64,000 nt of DNA from an uncultured Clostridia bacterium (GTDB lineage: Bacteria > Bacillota > Clostridia > Christensenellales > Borkfalkiaceae): NCBI GenBank assembly GCA_934271265.1, contig CAKQRE010000005.1, forward strand, positions 39,421 to 103,420, given 5' to 3'. The position numbers were made by a program, and so were the translations under genes. This document shows, one piece after another, positions 15,884 through 24,491 of this stretch. The stretch's first letter is position 1; each line of letters begins with the position of its first letter. A model generated the notes under the pieces. The model saw only the letters and a program-made list of their open reading frames with translations, was not told the DNA's origin and did no database searches.

Positions 15884-15915
15884 GAGGGATAAATATGAAA
15901 GGAGGGATGAATATG
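15884..15915 (+). promoter_or_regulatory. Duplicated ribosome-binding site and start region of the Y-family polymerase
   Basis: Two near-identical units, GGGAGGGATAAATATGAAA and GGAGGGATGAATATGAAAA, lie in tandem. The second provides AAAGGAGGG 6 bases before the ATG at 15913, the likely start. ATGs at 15895 and 15907 are in frame. Confidence 0.6.
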
Positions 15916-17415
15916 AAAAAGGAAAGGATCTATCTTGCGATCGATCTGAAATCGTTTTTCGCGTCGGCGGAATGTGCCGCGCGGGGGCTCGATCCTCTGA
16001 ATACGAACCTTGTCGTTGCCGACGTTTCCCGCACGGAAAAAACGATCTGTCTTGCCGTTTCTCCCTCTTTAAAAGCATACGGTATTCCCGGGCGGGCAAG
16101 GCTTTTCGAAGTCGTTTCCCGTATGAAAGAGGTGAATGCCGACCGCCAGCGGAAAAGGAAAGGACAAAAGCCGGAAGGGGGATCGTATCTGGCGAGCGAG
16201 CTTGCGGCGGATCCTGCGCTGAAGGCCGAGTATATCGTCGCTCCCCCGAGAATGTCTCTCTATCTCTCGCTGAGCACGAAAATTTACAATATCTATAAAA
16301 AATTCGTTTCCGCCGACGATATCGTCGTGTATTCGGTAGACGAAGTGTTTGTGGACGCGACCGATTATCTGAAACTGTATCGGCTTACCGCGCACGATCT
16401 CGCAATGAAAATGATCCTTGCCGTTCTCGAAGAGACGGGGATCACGGCGACTGCCGGGATCGGAACGAATTTGTATCTCTGCAAGATCGCTCTCGACATC
16501 GGAGCGAAACACGTCGCGCCCGATCGGAACGGCGTCAGGATCTCCTTCCTCGACGAAACGCTGTATCGGCAAAAACTTTGGGAGCATGAGCCGATCACCG
16601 ACTTCTGGCGGGTCGGGAAGGGATACGCCGAGCGTCTTGCCGCGCAGGGGCTTAAGACGATGGGAGATATCGCGAGGTGTTCTCTCGGGCGGAAGGGGGA
16701 GTATTACAGCGAAGATCTCCTGTATAAGATCTTCGGCGTGAACGCAGAGCTTCTGATCGATCACGCCTGGGGGTACGAACCGTGTACTATTTCCGATATC
16801 AAAGCCTATAAGCCGATTAACACGAGTATTTCCTCCGGTCAAGTCCTGCAGGAACCGTATCCTTTCGATCTTGCGAGACTGATCGTGAAGGAGATGACGG
16901 ATTCTCTCGCGCTCGATCTCGTGTGCAAAAAACTCGTATCCGATCAGCTTGTTCTCGTGATCGGTTACGATGCGGAAAACGTAAAAAACGGAAATTCCTT
17001 CGCGGGGGAGATCAAAAACGACCGCTACGGGCGGAAGATCCCGAAAGAAGCGAGGGGAACGGAAAATATCGGGTTTTTCACTTCGTCCGGAAAAGTTTTC
17101 GTCGAGGCGGCGAAAAAACTGTTCGATCGCATTGCCGATCCGTCGCTGACCGTGCGGCGCATCAACGTCTGCGCGACGCATTTATATCGGGAGGGGAACG
17201 AGCCGCAGTCTCACGGCGGGCAGATCTCTCTGTTTGAGGACGTCCGGGGAGACGAAGAAAAAAAAGAGGAGCTCGAAAGAGAGAAAAAACGACAGGAAGC
17301 CGTGCTTGCCATCCGGGAAAAATACGGCAAAAACGCATTGCTGAAAGGAATGAATTTCGAAAAAGGCGCGACGGGCAGAACGCGCAACAAACAGATCGGA
17401 GGGCATAAAGAATGA
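15913..17415 (+). CDS. Y-family DNA polymerase (UmuC/DinB-like)
   Basis: Translesion polymerase of 500 residues. The N-terminus YLAIDLKSFFASAEC carries the first metal-binding Asp and the family steric-gate region; YSVDEVFVDATDY supplies the second catalytic Asp/Glu pair. A helix-hairpin-helix region (ITDFWRVGKGYAERLAAQGL) and a little-finger domain follow. The tail includes GGQISLF, which fits a beta-clamp binding motif (QxxLF), and then a charged coiled-coil. It overlaps the next, YolD-like, gene by 4 bp. UmuC-YolD pairs are SOS-related in other Firmicutes, but I see no clear LexA box upstream. Confidence 0.9.
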   Translation: MKKERIYLAIDLKSFFASAECAARGLDPLNTNLVVADVSRTEKTICLAVSPSLKAYGIPGRARLFEVVSRMKEVNADRQRKRKGQKPEGGSYLASELAADPALKAEYIVAPPRMSLYLSLSTKIYNIYKKFVSADDIVVYSVDEVFVDATDYLKLYRLTAHDLAMKMILAVLEETGITATAGIGTNLYLCKIALDIGAKHVAPDRNGVRISFLDETLYRQKLWEHEPITDFWRVGKGYAERLAAQGLKTMGDIARCSLGRKGEYYSEDLLYKIFGVNAELLIDHAWGYEPCTISDIKAYKPINTSISSGQVLQEPYPFDLARLIVKEMTDSLALDLVCKKLVSDQLVLVIGYDAENVKNGNSFAGEIKNDRYGRKIPKEARGTENIGFFTSSGKVFVEAAKKLFDRIADPSLTVRRINVCATHLYREGNEPQSHGGQISLFEDVRGDEEKKEELEREKKRQEAVLAIREKYGKNALLKGMNFEKGATGRTRNKQIGGHKE

Positions 17416-17813
17416 GCCGATACGACGATATCATCGGGTTGAGCCGTCCCCTCTCCCGGAGACCGAAAATGACGAATATCGAGCGTGCCGCACAGTTTTC
17501 TCCCTTTTCGGCGCTGACGAGTTTAGACGACGAACTGCGCGAGACCGACCGTATGACGGAGACTTTCGTCGAGTATACGGACGATTCCGGACGGGAGTTG
17601 GATCTTATCCTTGTCCGCCTCAGAGAAGACGCTTCCGCAAGGAACGGCGTCACCGTCACGTATTTCGTGCCGGATCGCAGGAAGGAAGGGGGCGCGTATA
17701 AAAAGTTTACGGGGAACGTCAGGCGTGTGGACGACGCCCGCGCGCTCATTCTGTTTGAAGGCGGAACGGAGATCCCCGTAGGTTCCGTCGCCGCGATCGA
17801 ATTATCCCGATGA
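17412..17813 (+). CDS. YolD-like protein
   Basis: 133 residues. The N-terminus YDDIIGLSRPLSRR...MTNIERAAQFSPFSALTS is the conserved YolD-like block; the C-terminal half is a small beta-rich domain (VRRVDDARALILFEGGTEIP). YolD proteins pair with Y-family polymerases in Firmicutes and are proposed to be functional analogues of UmuD. The ATGA overlap with the polymerase gene implies coupled translation. No promoter of its own. Confidence 0.88.
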   Translation: MSRYDDIIGLSRPLSRRPKMTNIERAAQFSPFSALTSLDDELRETDRMTETFVEYTDDSGRELDLILVRLREDASARNGVTVTYFVPDRRKEGGAYKKFTGNVRRVDDARALILFEGGTEIPVGSVAAIELSR

Positions 17814-17929
17814 CGGCAGACCGACCGCTGTCCGATCTGCGGATCGGGAACGCGGGAGAGCCTTTCTCTTTCCGGAACGTGGTAAAACGGGAAAATTTTT
17901 GAGAAAAAGGAAAATGACCGACAAAAAAA

Positions 17930-17958
17930 TTGACTTAGCGGAAATATTTTACTATAAT
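17930..17958 (+). promoter_or_regulatory. SigA promoter of gap
   Basis: TTGACT (17930-17935), 17-bp spacer, TATAAT (17953-17958), about 50 bases before the start codon. Confidence 0.85.
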
Positions 17959-18013
17959 AGATTAGGATTAAAAATCCGTAAAAACGTAAATAATTTATCC
18001 GGAGGATATAAAA

Positions 18014-19072
18014 ATGGCAAACGTTAAAGTAGCGATCAACGGTTTCGGAAGAATCGGCCGTCTCGCTTTCAGACAGATGTTCGGTGCCGACGGTTACGAT
18101 GTCGTTGCGATCAACGATCTTACCAGCCCCAAGATGCTTGCGCACCTTTTGAAGTACGATACGGCTCAGGGCAGCTACGTCGCGCAGGGTCACACCGTTT
18201 CCTACAAGGATTCCGTTCTCGGCGAAGACGGCAAGACCGTTGTCGTTCCCGGTTCCATCACGGTTGACGGCAAGGAGATCACCATCTATGCATGCCCGAA
18301 GGCTGCGGATCTTCCCTGGGGCGAACTCGGTGTAGACGTTGTTCTCGAATGCACCGGTTTCTATACTTCCAAAGAAAAATCGATGGCTCACATTCAGGCA
18401 GGCGCAAAGAAAGTCGTTATTTCCGCTCCCGCGGGCAACGATCTCAAGACGATCGTTTTCAACGTGAACAACGAAACGCTTACGAAGGACGATCAGATCA
18501 TTTCCGCCGCTTCCTGCACGACGAACTGCCTTGCTCCTATGGCGAAAGCTCTTAACGACGCTTATCCCATCCAGAGCGGTATCATGACCACCGTTCACGC
18601 TTACACGGGCGACCAGATGATCCTGGACGGACCTCACAGAAAGGGCGACCTCAGAAGAGCGAGAGCGGGCGCGATGAATATCGTTCCCAACTCCACGGGC
18701 GCCGCGAAAGCGATCGGTCTCGTTATCCCCGAACTCAACGGCAAACTGATCGGTTCCGCTCAGAGAGTTCCCACCTGCACGGGTTCCACCACGATCCTCG
18801 TTGCGGTTGTCAAAGGAAAAGACATCACGAAAGATTCCATCAATGCCGTTATGAAGGCTGCTTCGACCGAATCCTTCGGTTACAACACCGATGAAATCGT
18901 TTCGTCCGACGTTATCGGTATGAGATACGGTTCTCTGTTTGACGCTACGCAGACCATGGTCGCGAAGATCGACGACGATACCTATCAGGTTCAGGTCGTT
19001 TCGTGGTACGATAACGAAAACTCCTATACCTCGCAGATGGTCAGAACGATCAAGTATTTCGCAGGTATTTAA
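18014..19072 (+). CDS. gap: Glyceraldehyde-3-phosphate dehydrogenase, type I
   Basis: Glycolytic enzyme converting G3P, NAD+ and phosphate to 1,3-bisphosphoglycerate. 352 residues, a little longer than the usual 330-340. NAD-binding GFGRIGR starts at residue 11, the catalytic cysteine is C168 in SAASCTTNCLAP, and the partner histidine is H195 in TTVHAYTGDQ. The extra length is mostly near residues 60-90 (SVLGEDGKTVVVPGS). Codon choice is visibly biased compared with neighbours, as expected for a highly expressed gene. GGAGG precedes the ATG. It is monocistronic, with a terminator at 19097-19127; pgk and tpi are not adjacent. Confidence 0.97.
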   Translation: MANVKVAINGFGRIGRLAFRQMFGADGYDVVAINDLTSPKMLAHLLKYDTAQGSYVAQGHTVSYKDSVLGEDGKTVVVPGSITVDGKEITIYACPKAADLPWGELGVDVVLECTGFYTSKEKSMAHIQAGAKKVVISAPAGNDLKTIVFNVNNETLTKDDQIISAASCTTNCLAPMAKALNDAYPIQSGIMTTVHAYTGDQMILDGPHRKGDLRRARAGAMNIVPNSTGAAKAIGLVIPELNGKLIGSAQRVPTCTGSTTILVAVVKGKDITKDSINAVMKAASTESFGYNTDEIVSSDVIGMRYGSLFDATQTMVAKIDDDTYQVQVVSWYDNENSYTSQMVRTIKYFAGI

Positions 19073-19096
19073 GTCTGAAAACAAAAAATACGTTGT

Positions 19097-19127
19097 ACGC
19101 ATCCGCCGGAAGGCGGGTGCGTTTTTG
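19097..19127 (+). terminator. Terminator of gap
   Basis: ACGCATCCGCC pairs with GGCGGGTGCGT (one wobble) across a 4-base loop, then TTTTT. Confidence 0.88.
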
Positions 19128-19248
19128 TATGCGGGCATATTAAAGTTTTGCACCGTTAAAACTTAACGAGATTTGACGGGATAAACGGCGTCGGAAAAAA
19201 GAGAAGCGCAAATATTATCCGGAAAAGAATGTTATGATCGGATAACCC

Positions 19249-19277
19249 TTGACAAATTTGAATAAAGGGGTTATAAT
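19249..19277 (+). promoter_or_regulatory. SigA promoter of PHP gene
   Basis: Consensus TTGACA (19249-19254), 17-bp spacer, consensus TATAAT (19272-19277). The leader is about 120 bases. Confidence 0.85.
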
Positions 19278-19350
19278 GCGCTTATGCCGGACAAGCGAGA
19301 AGGAATCTTACAACGATACGGGAAGAAACGAGCGAAAAAGAAGCCTTTAA

Positions 19351-19386
19351 GGTAATTAGTGACGACGAATGCTAAACCTATGGGTT
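19351..19386 (+). repeat. Intergenic repeat, long form (copy f)
   Basis: TTAGTGACGACGAATGCTAA followed by ACCTATGGG. It matches copy d (6946) and copy j (29334) in the AGTGACGNCGAATGCT part. Here it lies inside a 5' leader rather than after a gene. Confidence 0.55.
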
Positions 19387-19403
19387 TTTAAAGGAATAAC
19401 GCG

Positions 19404-20240
19404 ATGCTGAAAGATTTTGACAAAATAAAGAAAGAAGATATCGAAGACGTTGTTTTGGATTATAATCTGCACACTCACAATTTTTTATGCGGTCATGCCG
19501 TCGGAACGGTCGAGGATTATGTGCGCGAAGCCGTAAATAACGGGGTGAAAATCCTTGGCATATCCGATCATATCGATACAAAGAATTCAAATAATTACGG
19601 CTGGATAAATAAGGATAGTATCGATAAGGACTATATCTCTCAGTTTGCCGCCCCGATAAAGGAATTCGGGGACAGGATAACCGTCTATAAAGCGGGGGAA
19701 GCGGAATATTACGACGATAACGAAGCCTCGTATCAATTTTTCAAAAGCAAACTCGATTACCTGGTCTTAGGGCAACATTGTTTCGAAACGAAGAACGTCC
19801 GTAAACACGTTACGGAATTGGGTAGCGAGGAAAAGTATGCGACCGAGTTGCTCGAGCAGGAAAACCGCGGCATCGAAACGGGGTTTTTTACCGTTCTCGC
19901 TCATCCGGACATGGTTTTCGGCTGGTATGGCGGAGACGTCGAGGCGCTGAAAAAGAAATTTGAAAAAGTTATCCTCAACGCGGCGTCCGAGGGAATGTTG
20001 ATCGAGTTTAACGCAAACGGGATCCGTTGTAACGGTTTCGGTTATCCTACCGATTATCTGTGCGATATCTGCAAGCATTATGATATTCCCGTTATCGTTT
20101 CGTCCGATTGTCATCAGCCGAAGGTTATTTGCGACGAATACGTAAAAAAACTGATCGTTTATTTACGCCGCAATCATATAAGAATACTTACGGCGGAAGA
20201 GATAAAAAACAAAATCGAAGGCAACAAGCGACCGTATTAA
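19404..20240 (+). CDS. PHP domain phosphoesterase (histidinol-phosphatase type)
   Basis: 278-residue metal-dependent hydrolase. PHP motifs are visible: NLHTHNFLCGHA near residues 21-32, SDHID (about 55), QHCFE, a VLAHPDM block, and SSDCHQP near the end. The family includes HisK-type histidinol phosphatases and tyrosine-phosphatase-like enzymes; no his genes are nearby, so the substrate is open. The gene is more A/T-rich and uses more rare-type codons (AAT, ATA, TTA) than its neighbours, which may indicate transfer. AAAGGAA lies 8 bases before the ATG. It has its own consensus promoter and a large terminator. Confidence 0.82.
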   Translation: MLKDFDKIKKEDIEDVVLDYNLHTHNFLCGHAVGTVEDYVREAVNNGVKILGISDHIDTKNSNNYGWINKDSIDKDYISQFAAPIKEFGDRITVYKAGEAEYYDDNEASYQFFKSKLDYLVLGQHCFETKNVRKHVTELGSEEKYATELLEQENRGIETGFFTVLAHPDMVFGWYGGDVEALKKKFEKVILNAASEGMLIEFNANGIRCNGFGYPTDYLCDICKHYDIPVIVSSDCHQPKVICDEYVKKLIVYLRRNHIRILTAEEIKNKIEGNKRPY

Positions 20241-20295
20241 AAAGAAAACAACGAGCTAAGCCCGATAAAAACAAGTGCAAACAGTTCGCAACGAT

Positions 20296-20357
20296 CCTCG
20301 CACAATGCGGAATCCCGGTTCGATCTCGGGATCCCGCAATGTGCGAGGGTTTATTTT
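20296..20357 (+). terminator. Terminator of PHP gene
   Basis: A long stem-loop (20296-20348, with CTCGCACAATGCGG pairing to CCGCAATGTGCGAG through minor mismatches and an inner ATCCCG/CGGGAT) is followed by TTTATTTTTTT. Confidence 0.9.
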
Positions 20358-20368
20358 TTTGCGCGATG

Positions 20369-20400
20369 ATCGACTTATAGCGCGGTTTATAAATTAAAAT
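20369..20400 (-). repeat. Intergenic repeat, TATAAGTCGATTAA family (copy g)
   Basis: Minus strand GCGCTATAAGTCGATCATCG. It follows the PHP terminator. The remaining 200 bp up to the P-ATPase start show no other feature. Confidence 0.55.
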
Positions 20401-20614
20401 CGTCTTCGTGTCGTCTGCCGCGTCGATCGTCCGTTTTTCGGGGTGATTGTAAAAATCGGCATAACGGAGAAAGTCTTTTCGTATAGTAGTATAGCGGATA
20501 AATTGCGCCGCTTACGTGCCGGGCGGATCCGGACGCATGATCATCGGGAGAGATCTCGTCTCGGCGAGGTTCTTATCTCTCGGCTGCAAGGGAAAGTATT
20601 TTCGGAGGAAACGG

Positions 20615-23356
20615 ATGCGATCGGTCGGAAAGACGATAAAGCCGCTGGGAAATGCGGCGGAACAACGGGACGGGCTTCGGCGTTCTGATAAAAACGCGAC
20701 GAAAAACGGCGGATCCGCCGTCGGCGGGGCGAATTTTCCGCGGAGAGAGTTTTTGGCGTATGCCGTCGGTGCGGAAGAAGCGATCGATCGCTTTCACTCG
20801 GATAAAAAGCGGGGTCTTGACGGAAAATCCGTTTCGGAAAACCGTGCGAAATACGGGATAAACAGGCTGACGGAAGAAAAGAAGAAGGGTTTTTTCCGTC
20901 GTCTTGCGGACGCGCTTTGCGAGCCGACGCTTGTTATCCTCGAGTTTGCCTGGGCGGTGACCGTGGGGGTGAATATCGGGAAATATCTGAAAACGGGCAG
21001 CTGCGACGCGTTCGAGTGCGTCGGGATCCTCGTCGCCGTTCTTCTTTCCGCGTTTCTTACCGTGTTTATGGAAGGACGCTCGGCAAAGGCGTTTGAAGCG
21101 CTCGGCAGGGTTTACGATCGCATCAGCGTCCGCGTCGTCCGCGGGGGCGAAACGCTCGTGATCGCAAAGGAAGACGTCGTGTGCGGGGACGTGGTGTTTC
21201 TCGGTACGGGAGACAAAGCGGTGGCAGACGGGCGGCTGATCGAGGCGAACGGACTTGCCGTAGACGAATCGATGCTGACGGGAGAGAGCGTTGCGGCAAA
21301 AAAGCGCGCGGACGTCAGATTGTCTCCTTCCTGTCCGCTGGCAGAGCGGGCGAACATGGTGTACGGCGGGACGTTCGTCTCTTCGGGAACGGGGAAAATG
21401 GTCGTAACGGCAGTCGGGGACGAAGCGGAGCTCGGCAAGATCGCGGAAACGCTGAAAGGGGAAGACGCCGTTTCGGCGCCGCTGAACGAAAAACTTGCCG
21501 GCATGGGGAAAAAGATCACGCTGATCGGCGCGATCGTCGCCGCGTTTGCATTCGTTTTAAACGTCGCGCGGCTTTTTCTGACGAGCGATCTTTCCTTTTT
21601 TACCGTGCAGGACGCGTTTATCGAGGCGGTCGTTCTGATCGTTGCCGCCGTGCCGGAAGGTCTTCCGACTACCGCGGCGATTGCTCTGAGTCTGAACGTT
21701 CTGAAACTTGCGAAATCAAACGCGTTGATCAGAAAACTCGTTGCGGCGGAAACGATCGGCGCAGTCGGCGTGATCTGTTCGGACAAGACGGGAACGCTGA
21801 CGGAAAACCGCATGAAAACGGAACAGCTCGTTTGTCTTTCGTCCGAAAGCCGACGGGCGACGATTCGCAATATCTGCCTGAATTCAACGGCGGAATTGAG
21901 GAATGAAAAGGGAAAACCGGCGTTTTTCGGTTCGGCGACGGAGTGCGCGCTTTTGGAATACGCCCGCTCCGATGAGGGAACGGATTATAGAAAAATGAGA
22001 GATAAAGAGGTTATAGACCTGCTTATTCCTTTTTCTTCCGAGAGAAAATACATGATGACCGCGGTGAAGGGCGACGGCGTTTACCTGAAAGGCGCGCCGG
22101 AAGTCGTAACGGGTATGTGCAAAGACGACGAGGGGAGGAAAAGGAACCTTCTCGCCGCCGTTGCCGGAAAGCAGGCGGAAGCGAAACGGTGTATCGCGTT
22201 TGCGCATAGGTCGGAGGGCGAGGAAGCGTTTCGTCTCGACGGGTATGCCGTTATTGCGGATCCCGTTCGTCCGGACGTTGCGCGGGCGGTCGGCGATTGT
22301 CTGGCGGCGGGCATCTCCGTCGTGATGCTTACGGGGGATAATCTTCATACGGCGAAGCGCGTGGCAAAGGAATCCGGTATCCTGCGGGGCGGCGGGCTTT
22401 GCCTGACGGCGGGAGAGTTGGAGGCGATGAGCGACGAGAAGGTCATGGCGATTCTGCCGGAGCTCAAAGTCGTTGCGCGCAGCGCGCCCTCAACGAAACT
22501 GCGGATCGTGGATCTGTATAAGAAAAGCGGAAAAGTCGTCGCCGTGACCGGAGACGGCGTGAACGATGCGCCCGCAATGAAACACGCCGATATCGGTATT
22601 GCGATGGGATCCGGGTCGGAGATCGCGAAAGAGGCGGGAGACGTCGTTCTGCTCGACGATTCCTTTTCTACGATCGTTCGCGCCGTATCCTTCGGCAGAA
22701 ACATTTATCGTAATTTTCAAAGGTTCATCACCTTTCAGCTTTCCGTCAACGTAACTGCGATGCTTACGGTGATCGGGAGCCTGCTGGCGGGGCTGCCCGG
22801 TCCCTTCAATGCTCTTCAGCTTTTGTGGATCGATATCATTATGGACGGCCCGCCCGCGCTCACTCTCGGGCTCGAACGGGGAAGCGACCGGCTGATGGGG
22901 GAAAAACCCGTCGGGAGAGAGGAGAGCATCGTCACCCTTCCGATGCTTCTGAAGATCGTTTTGCACGGACTGTTCATGGCTACGCTCGTTCTCGGCGAGT
23001 ACCTGTTCGATTTCATCGGGGCGGGCAGAGAAAGCGTGCCGACCGTCATCTTCTGCATGTTCGTTCTCTTTCAGTTGTTCAATGCTTTCAATTGCAGGAA
23101 ACCCGGTAACGAAAGCTTGTTTTCGGCAGGGGGAAGGAACGGTCTTATGCCGTGCGTGTTTGCCGCAACGTTTGCTTTTCAGATCCTGATCACGCAGTTT
23201 CTGGGCGGCTTTTTCGGAACGACGCCTTTAACGTTTTCCGTGTGGCTGAAGACGATCGTTCTTTCTTCCTCCGTCATTCTCTTTTCCGAATGTTGCAAAT
23301 TTCTTTCCCGCGCAAGGGGAAAATTGAAGAACGAATTTCAAAAAACAACTCTATAA
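20615..23356 (+). CDS. Calcium-type P-type ATPase (PIIB-like)
   Basis: 913-residue membrane pump. Landmarks are the actuator TGES (MLTGESVAA), phosphorylated D390 in CSDKTGTLTENRM, and the hinge GDGVNDAPAM. The M4 motif VPEGLPTTAA and M6 motif LLWIDIIMDGPPALTLGLE are those of type II Ca2+/cation pumps. Having Asn in M5 (LSVNVTAM) and Asn-to-Asp/Asp patterns in M6 fits the one-site PIIB (PMCA-like) group better than SERCA-type, though ion choice is inferred. About ten hydrophobic spans are visible. The frame extends upstream to 20516, but GGAGG 8 bases before the ATG at 20615 decides the start. The stop codon lies inside repeat copy h. Confidence 0.92.
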   Translation: MRSVGKTIKPLGNAAEQRDGLRRSDKNATKNGGSAVGGANFPRREFLAYAVGAEEAIDRFHSDKKRGLDGKSVSENRAKYGINRLTEEKKKGFFRRLADALCEPTLVILEFAWAVTVGVNIGKYLKTGSCDAFECVGILVAVLLSAFLTVFMEGRSAKAFEALGRVYDRISVRVVRGGETLVIAKEDVVCGDVVFLGTGDKAVADGRLIEANGLAVDESMLTGESVAAKKRADVRLSPSCPLAERANMVYGGTFVSSGTGKMVVTAVGDEAELGKIAETLKGEDAVSAPLNEKLAGMGKKITLIGAIVAAFAFVLNVARLFLTSDLSFFTVQDAFIEAVVLIVAAVPEGLPTTAAIALSLNVLKLAKSNALIRKLVAAETIGAVGVICSDKTGTLTENRMKTEQLVCLSSESRRATIRNICLNSTAELRNEKGKPAFFGSATECALLEYARSDEGTDYRKMRDKEVIDLLIPFSSERKYMMTAVKGDGVYLKGAPEVVTGMCKDDEGRKRNLLAAVAGKQAEAKRCIAFAHRSEGEEAFRLDGYAVIADPVRPDVARAVGDCLAAGISVVMLTGDNLHTAKRVAKESGILRGGGLCLTAGELEAMSDEKVMAILPELKVVARSAPSTKLRIVDLYKKSGKVVAVTGDGVNDAPAMKHADIGIAMGSGSEIAKEAGDVVLLDDSFSTIVRAVSFGRNIYRNFQRFITFQLSVNVTAMLTVIGSLLAGLPGPFNALQLLWIDIIMDGPPALTLGLERGSDRLMGEKPVGREESIVTLPMLLKIVLHGLFMATLVLGEYLFDFIGAGRESVPTVIFCMFVLFQLFNAFNCRKPGNESLFSAGGRNGLMPCVFAATFAFQILITQFLGGFFGTTPLTFSVWLKTIVLSSSVILFSECCKFLSRARGKLKNEFQKTTL

Positions 23357-23380
23357 GTCGATAAACGGCTGATTTTATTA
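23351..23380 (+). repeat. Intergenic repeat, TATAAGTCGATTAA family (copy h)
   Basis: CTATAAGTCGATAAACGG; the TAA within TATAAG is the stop codon of the P-ATPase, so the repeat begins inside the gene end. Confidence 0.65.
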
Positions 23381-23461
23381 TATAAAAAGGGGAATATCGT
23401 ATTTTTTCGGGTATTGCGGGAAAGAGGTTATGAAAAGAGATTTATCGCATACACTATATCC

Positions 23462-24190
23462 ATGGAAGAAATAACGGTTACGGAAAGAGCGACGAACGAT
23501 AAGAACGTCGGATATCTTCTCGCGACGCTCGCAAGCGCGGCGGACGATCTCGGCGGAAAGATTTTCCGCCATGCGGACGACGCGCGTTCCGTATTGACGA
23601 TCCGTGTACCCGAAGAGGGGGCGGACTATCTCAGAAGCGAAACGGAGGATCGCATTGCGGACGTGATCGCCGTGCGGTATAAATACGATTTTTTCCGCAG
23701 TCGCATTCGTCCGGACGGGATCGAGGGGCTGAAGCGGGAAATTCTTTTTTCCGCTCTCATCGCCGCGGATCTTGCCGAAGACAAGAGATATATCATGCGT
23801 AAACTGCGGCTTTTCCGCGAATATGCGATCGACGGGATCTGGAACTTTCGTCTCGGTGCGCTGAAAAGAAAATGGACGGATATCGTCGGCTATATTCCGG
23901 CTTATTTCGATGAAAAGCGGTTGAAGGATTTCATTGTGTATCTCGTTGGGGAAAAGCGCGGAAGAAAGGTCGTGGTGGAAAACGGCAACGTATACGATAA
24001 AAATTTCAATCTTCTCCGTCGTTCCGATCTGATCGACGCGACGGGAGAGGGGAAACTTGTGCGGGAAGTGATCCTGTCGGGCGGAGGCAGCGTGGAACTG
24101 ATCGGAAACGTGCCGTCTCTGGACGAGAAATATCTCCGCGAATATTTCGGTTCGTCCGTCGTAATCTCTGCGTCCCGGAGGCAAACTTAA
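23462..24190 (+). CDS. ytxC: YtxC-like sporulation protein
   Basis: 243 residues from the chosen ATG. The protein matches the YtxC family (putative sporulation protein): the central IAYIPAYFDEKRLKDFIVYL-type block (here WTDIVGYIPAYFDE then FIVYLVGEKRGRKVVVENG) is the conserved part. In Bacillus subtilis ytxC lies directly upstream of thrS, and the same order is kept here. The function is unknown. The start is uncertain: a TTG at 23414 extends the frame by 16 residues, but neither start has a strong ribosome-binding site, and the ATG gives a family-like length. Confidence 0.8.
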   Translation: MEEITVTERATNDKNVGYLLATLASAADDLGGKIFRHADDARSVLTIRVPEEGADYLRSETEDRIADVIAVRYKYDFFRSRIRPDGIEGLKREILFSALIAADLAEDKRYIMRKLRLFREYAIDGIWNFRLGALKRKWTDIVGYIPAYFDEKRLKDFIVYLVGEKRGRKVVVENGNVYDKNFNLLRRSDLIDATGEGKLVREVILSGGGSVELIGNVPSLDEKYLREYFGSSVVISASRRQT

Positions 24191-24306
24191 AATCTTTCCC
24201 TTTCCCGTGTCCGGGAAAGAAGGGGGAAACCGTTCCGTTTCCCGCGGGGAGAAAGGGAACAAAAAAACGGAAAAAACGGAAAACGCGAAAATAACGTCAT
24301 AAAAGG

Positions 24307-24335
24307 TTGACGAAAAAGTCGAATAAGGTTATAAT
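24307..24335 (+). promoter_or_regulatory. SigA promoter of thrS
   Basis: TTGACG (24307-24312), 17-bp spacer, consensus TATAAT (24330-24335); leader of about 150 bases before the chosen thrS start. Confidence 0.78.
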
Positions 24336-24368
24336 GGAAACGTTACCTGGCCGAAGGGAAACGTTTCC
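24336..24368 (+). promoter_or_regulatory. Hairpin at the 5' end of the thrS leader
   Basis: GGAAACGTT (24336-24344) pairs with AACGTTTCC (24360-24368), right after the -10 box, so it would form at or near the mRNA 5' end. No T-box specifier or GGGTGGNACCGCG-like antiterminator sequence was found. Confidence 0.5.
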
Positions 24369-24491
24369 GGACCCGTCGGCTGCGGCTTGCGGAAGGGAAA
24401 TTCGTCCTTGAGAAACGCTCGAGGGCGATTTTTGTCGCGCAGGGAAGAAGGAGAAATACAGGGGAAAGAAAGAGGAAGGAGAATTACGGTT

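Noticed and set aside
16801..16830. A CTATAAGCCGATTAACAC match to the intergenic repeat inside the polymerase gene
   Set aside because: It encodes the conserved protein segment YKPINTSISS, so the match is explained by coding constraint and was not counted as a repeat copy.
24336..24491. T-box riboswitch in the thrS leader
   Set aside because: I looked for a specifier loop, an AGTA box and a GGGTGGNACCGCG-like antiterminator followed by a terminator, and found none; only a 5' hairpin is present.
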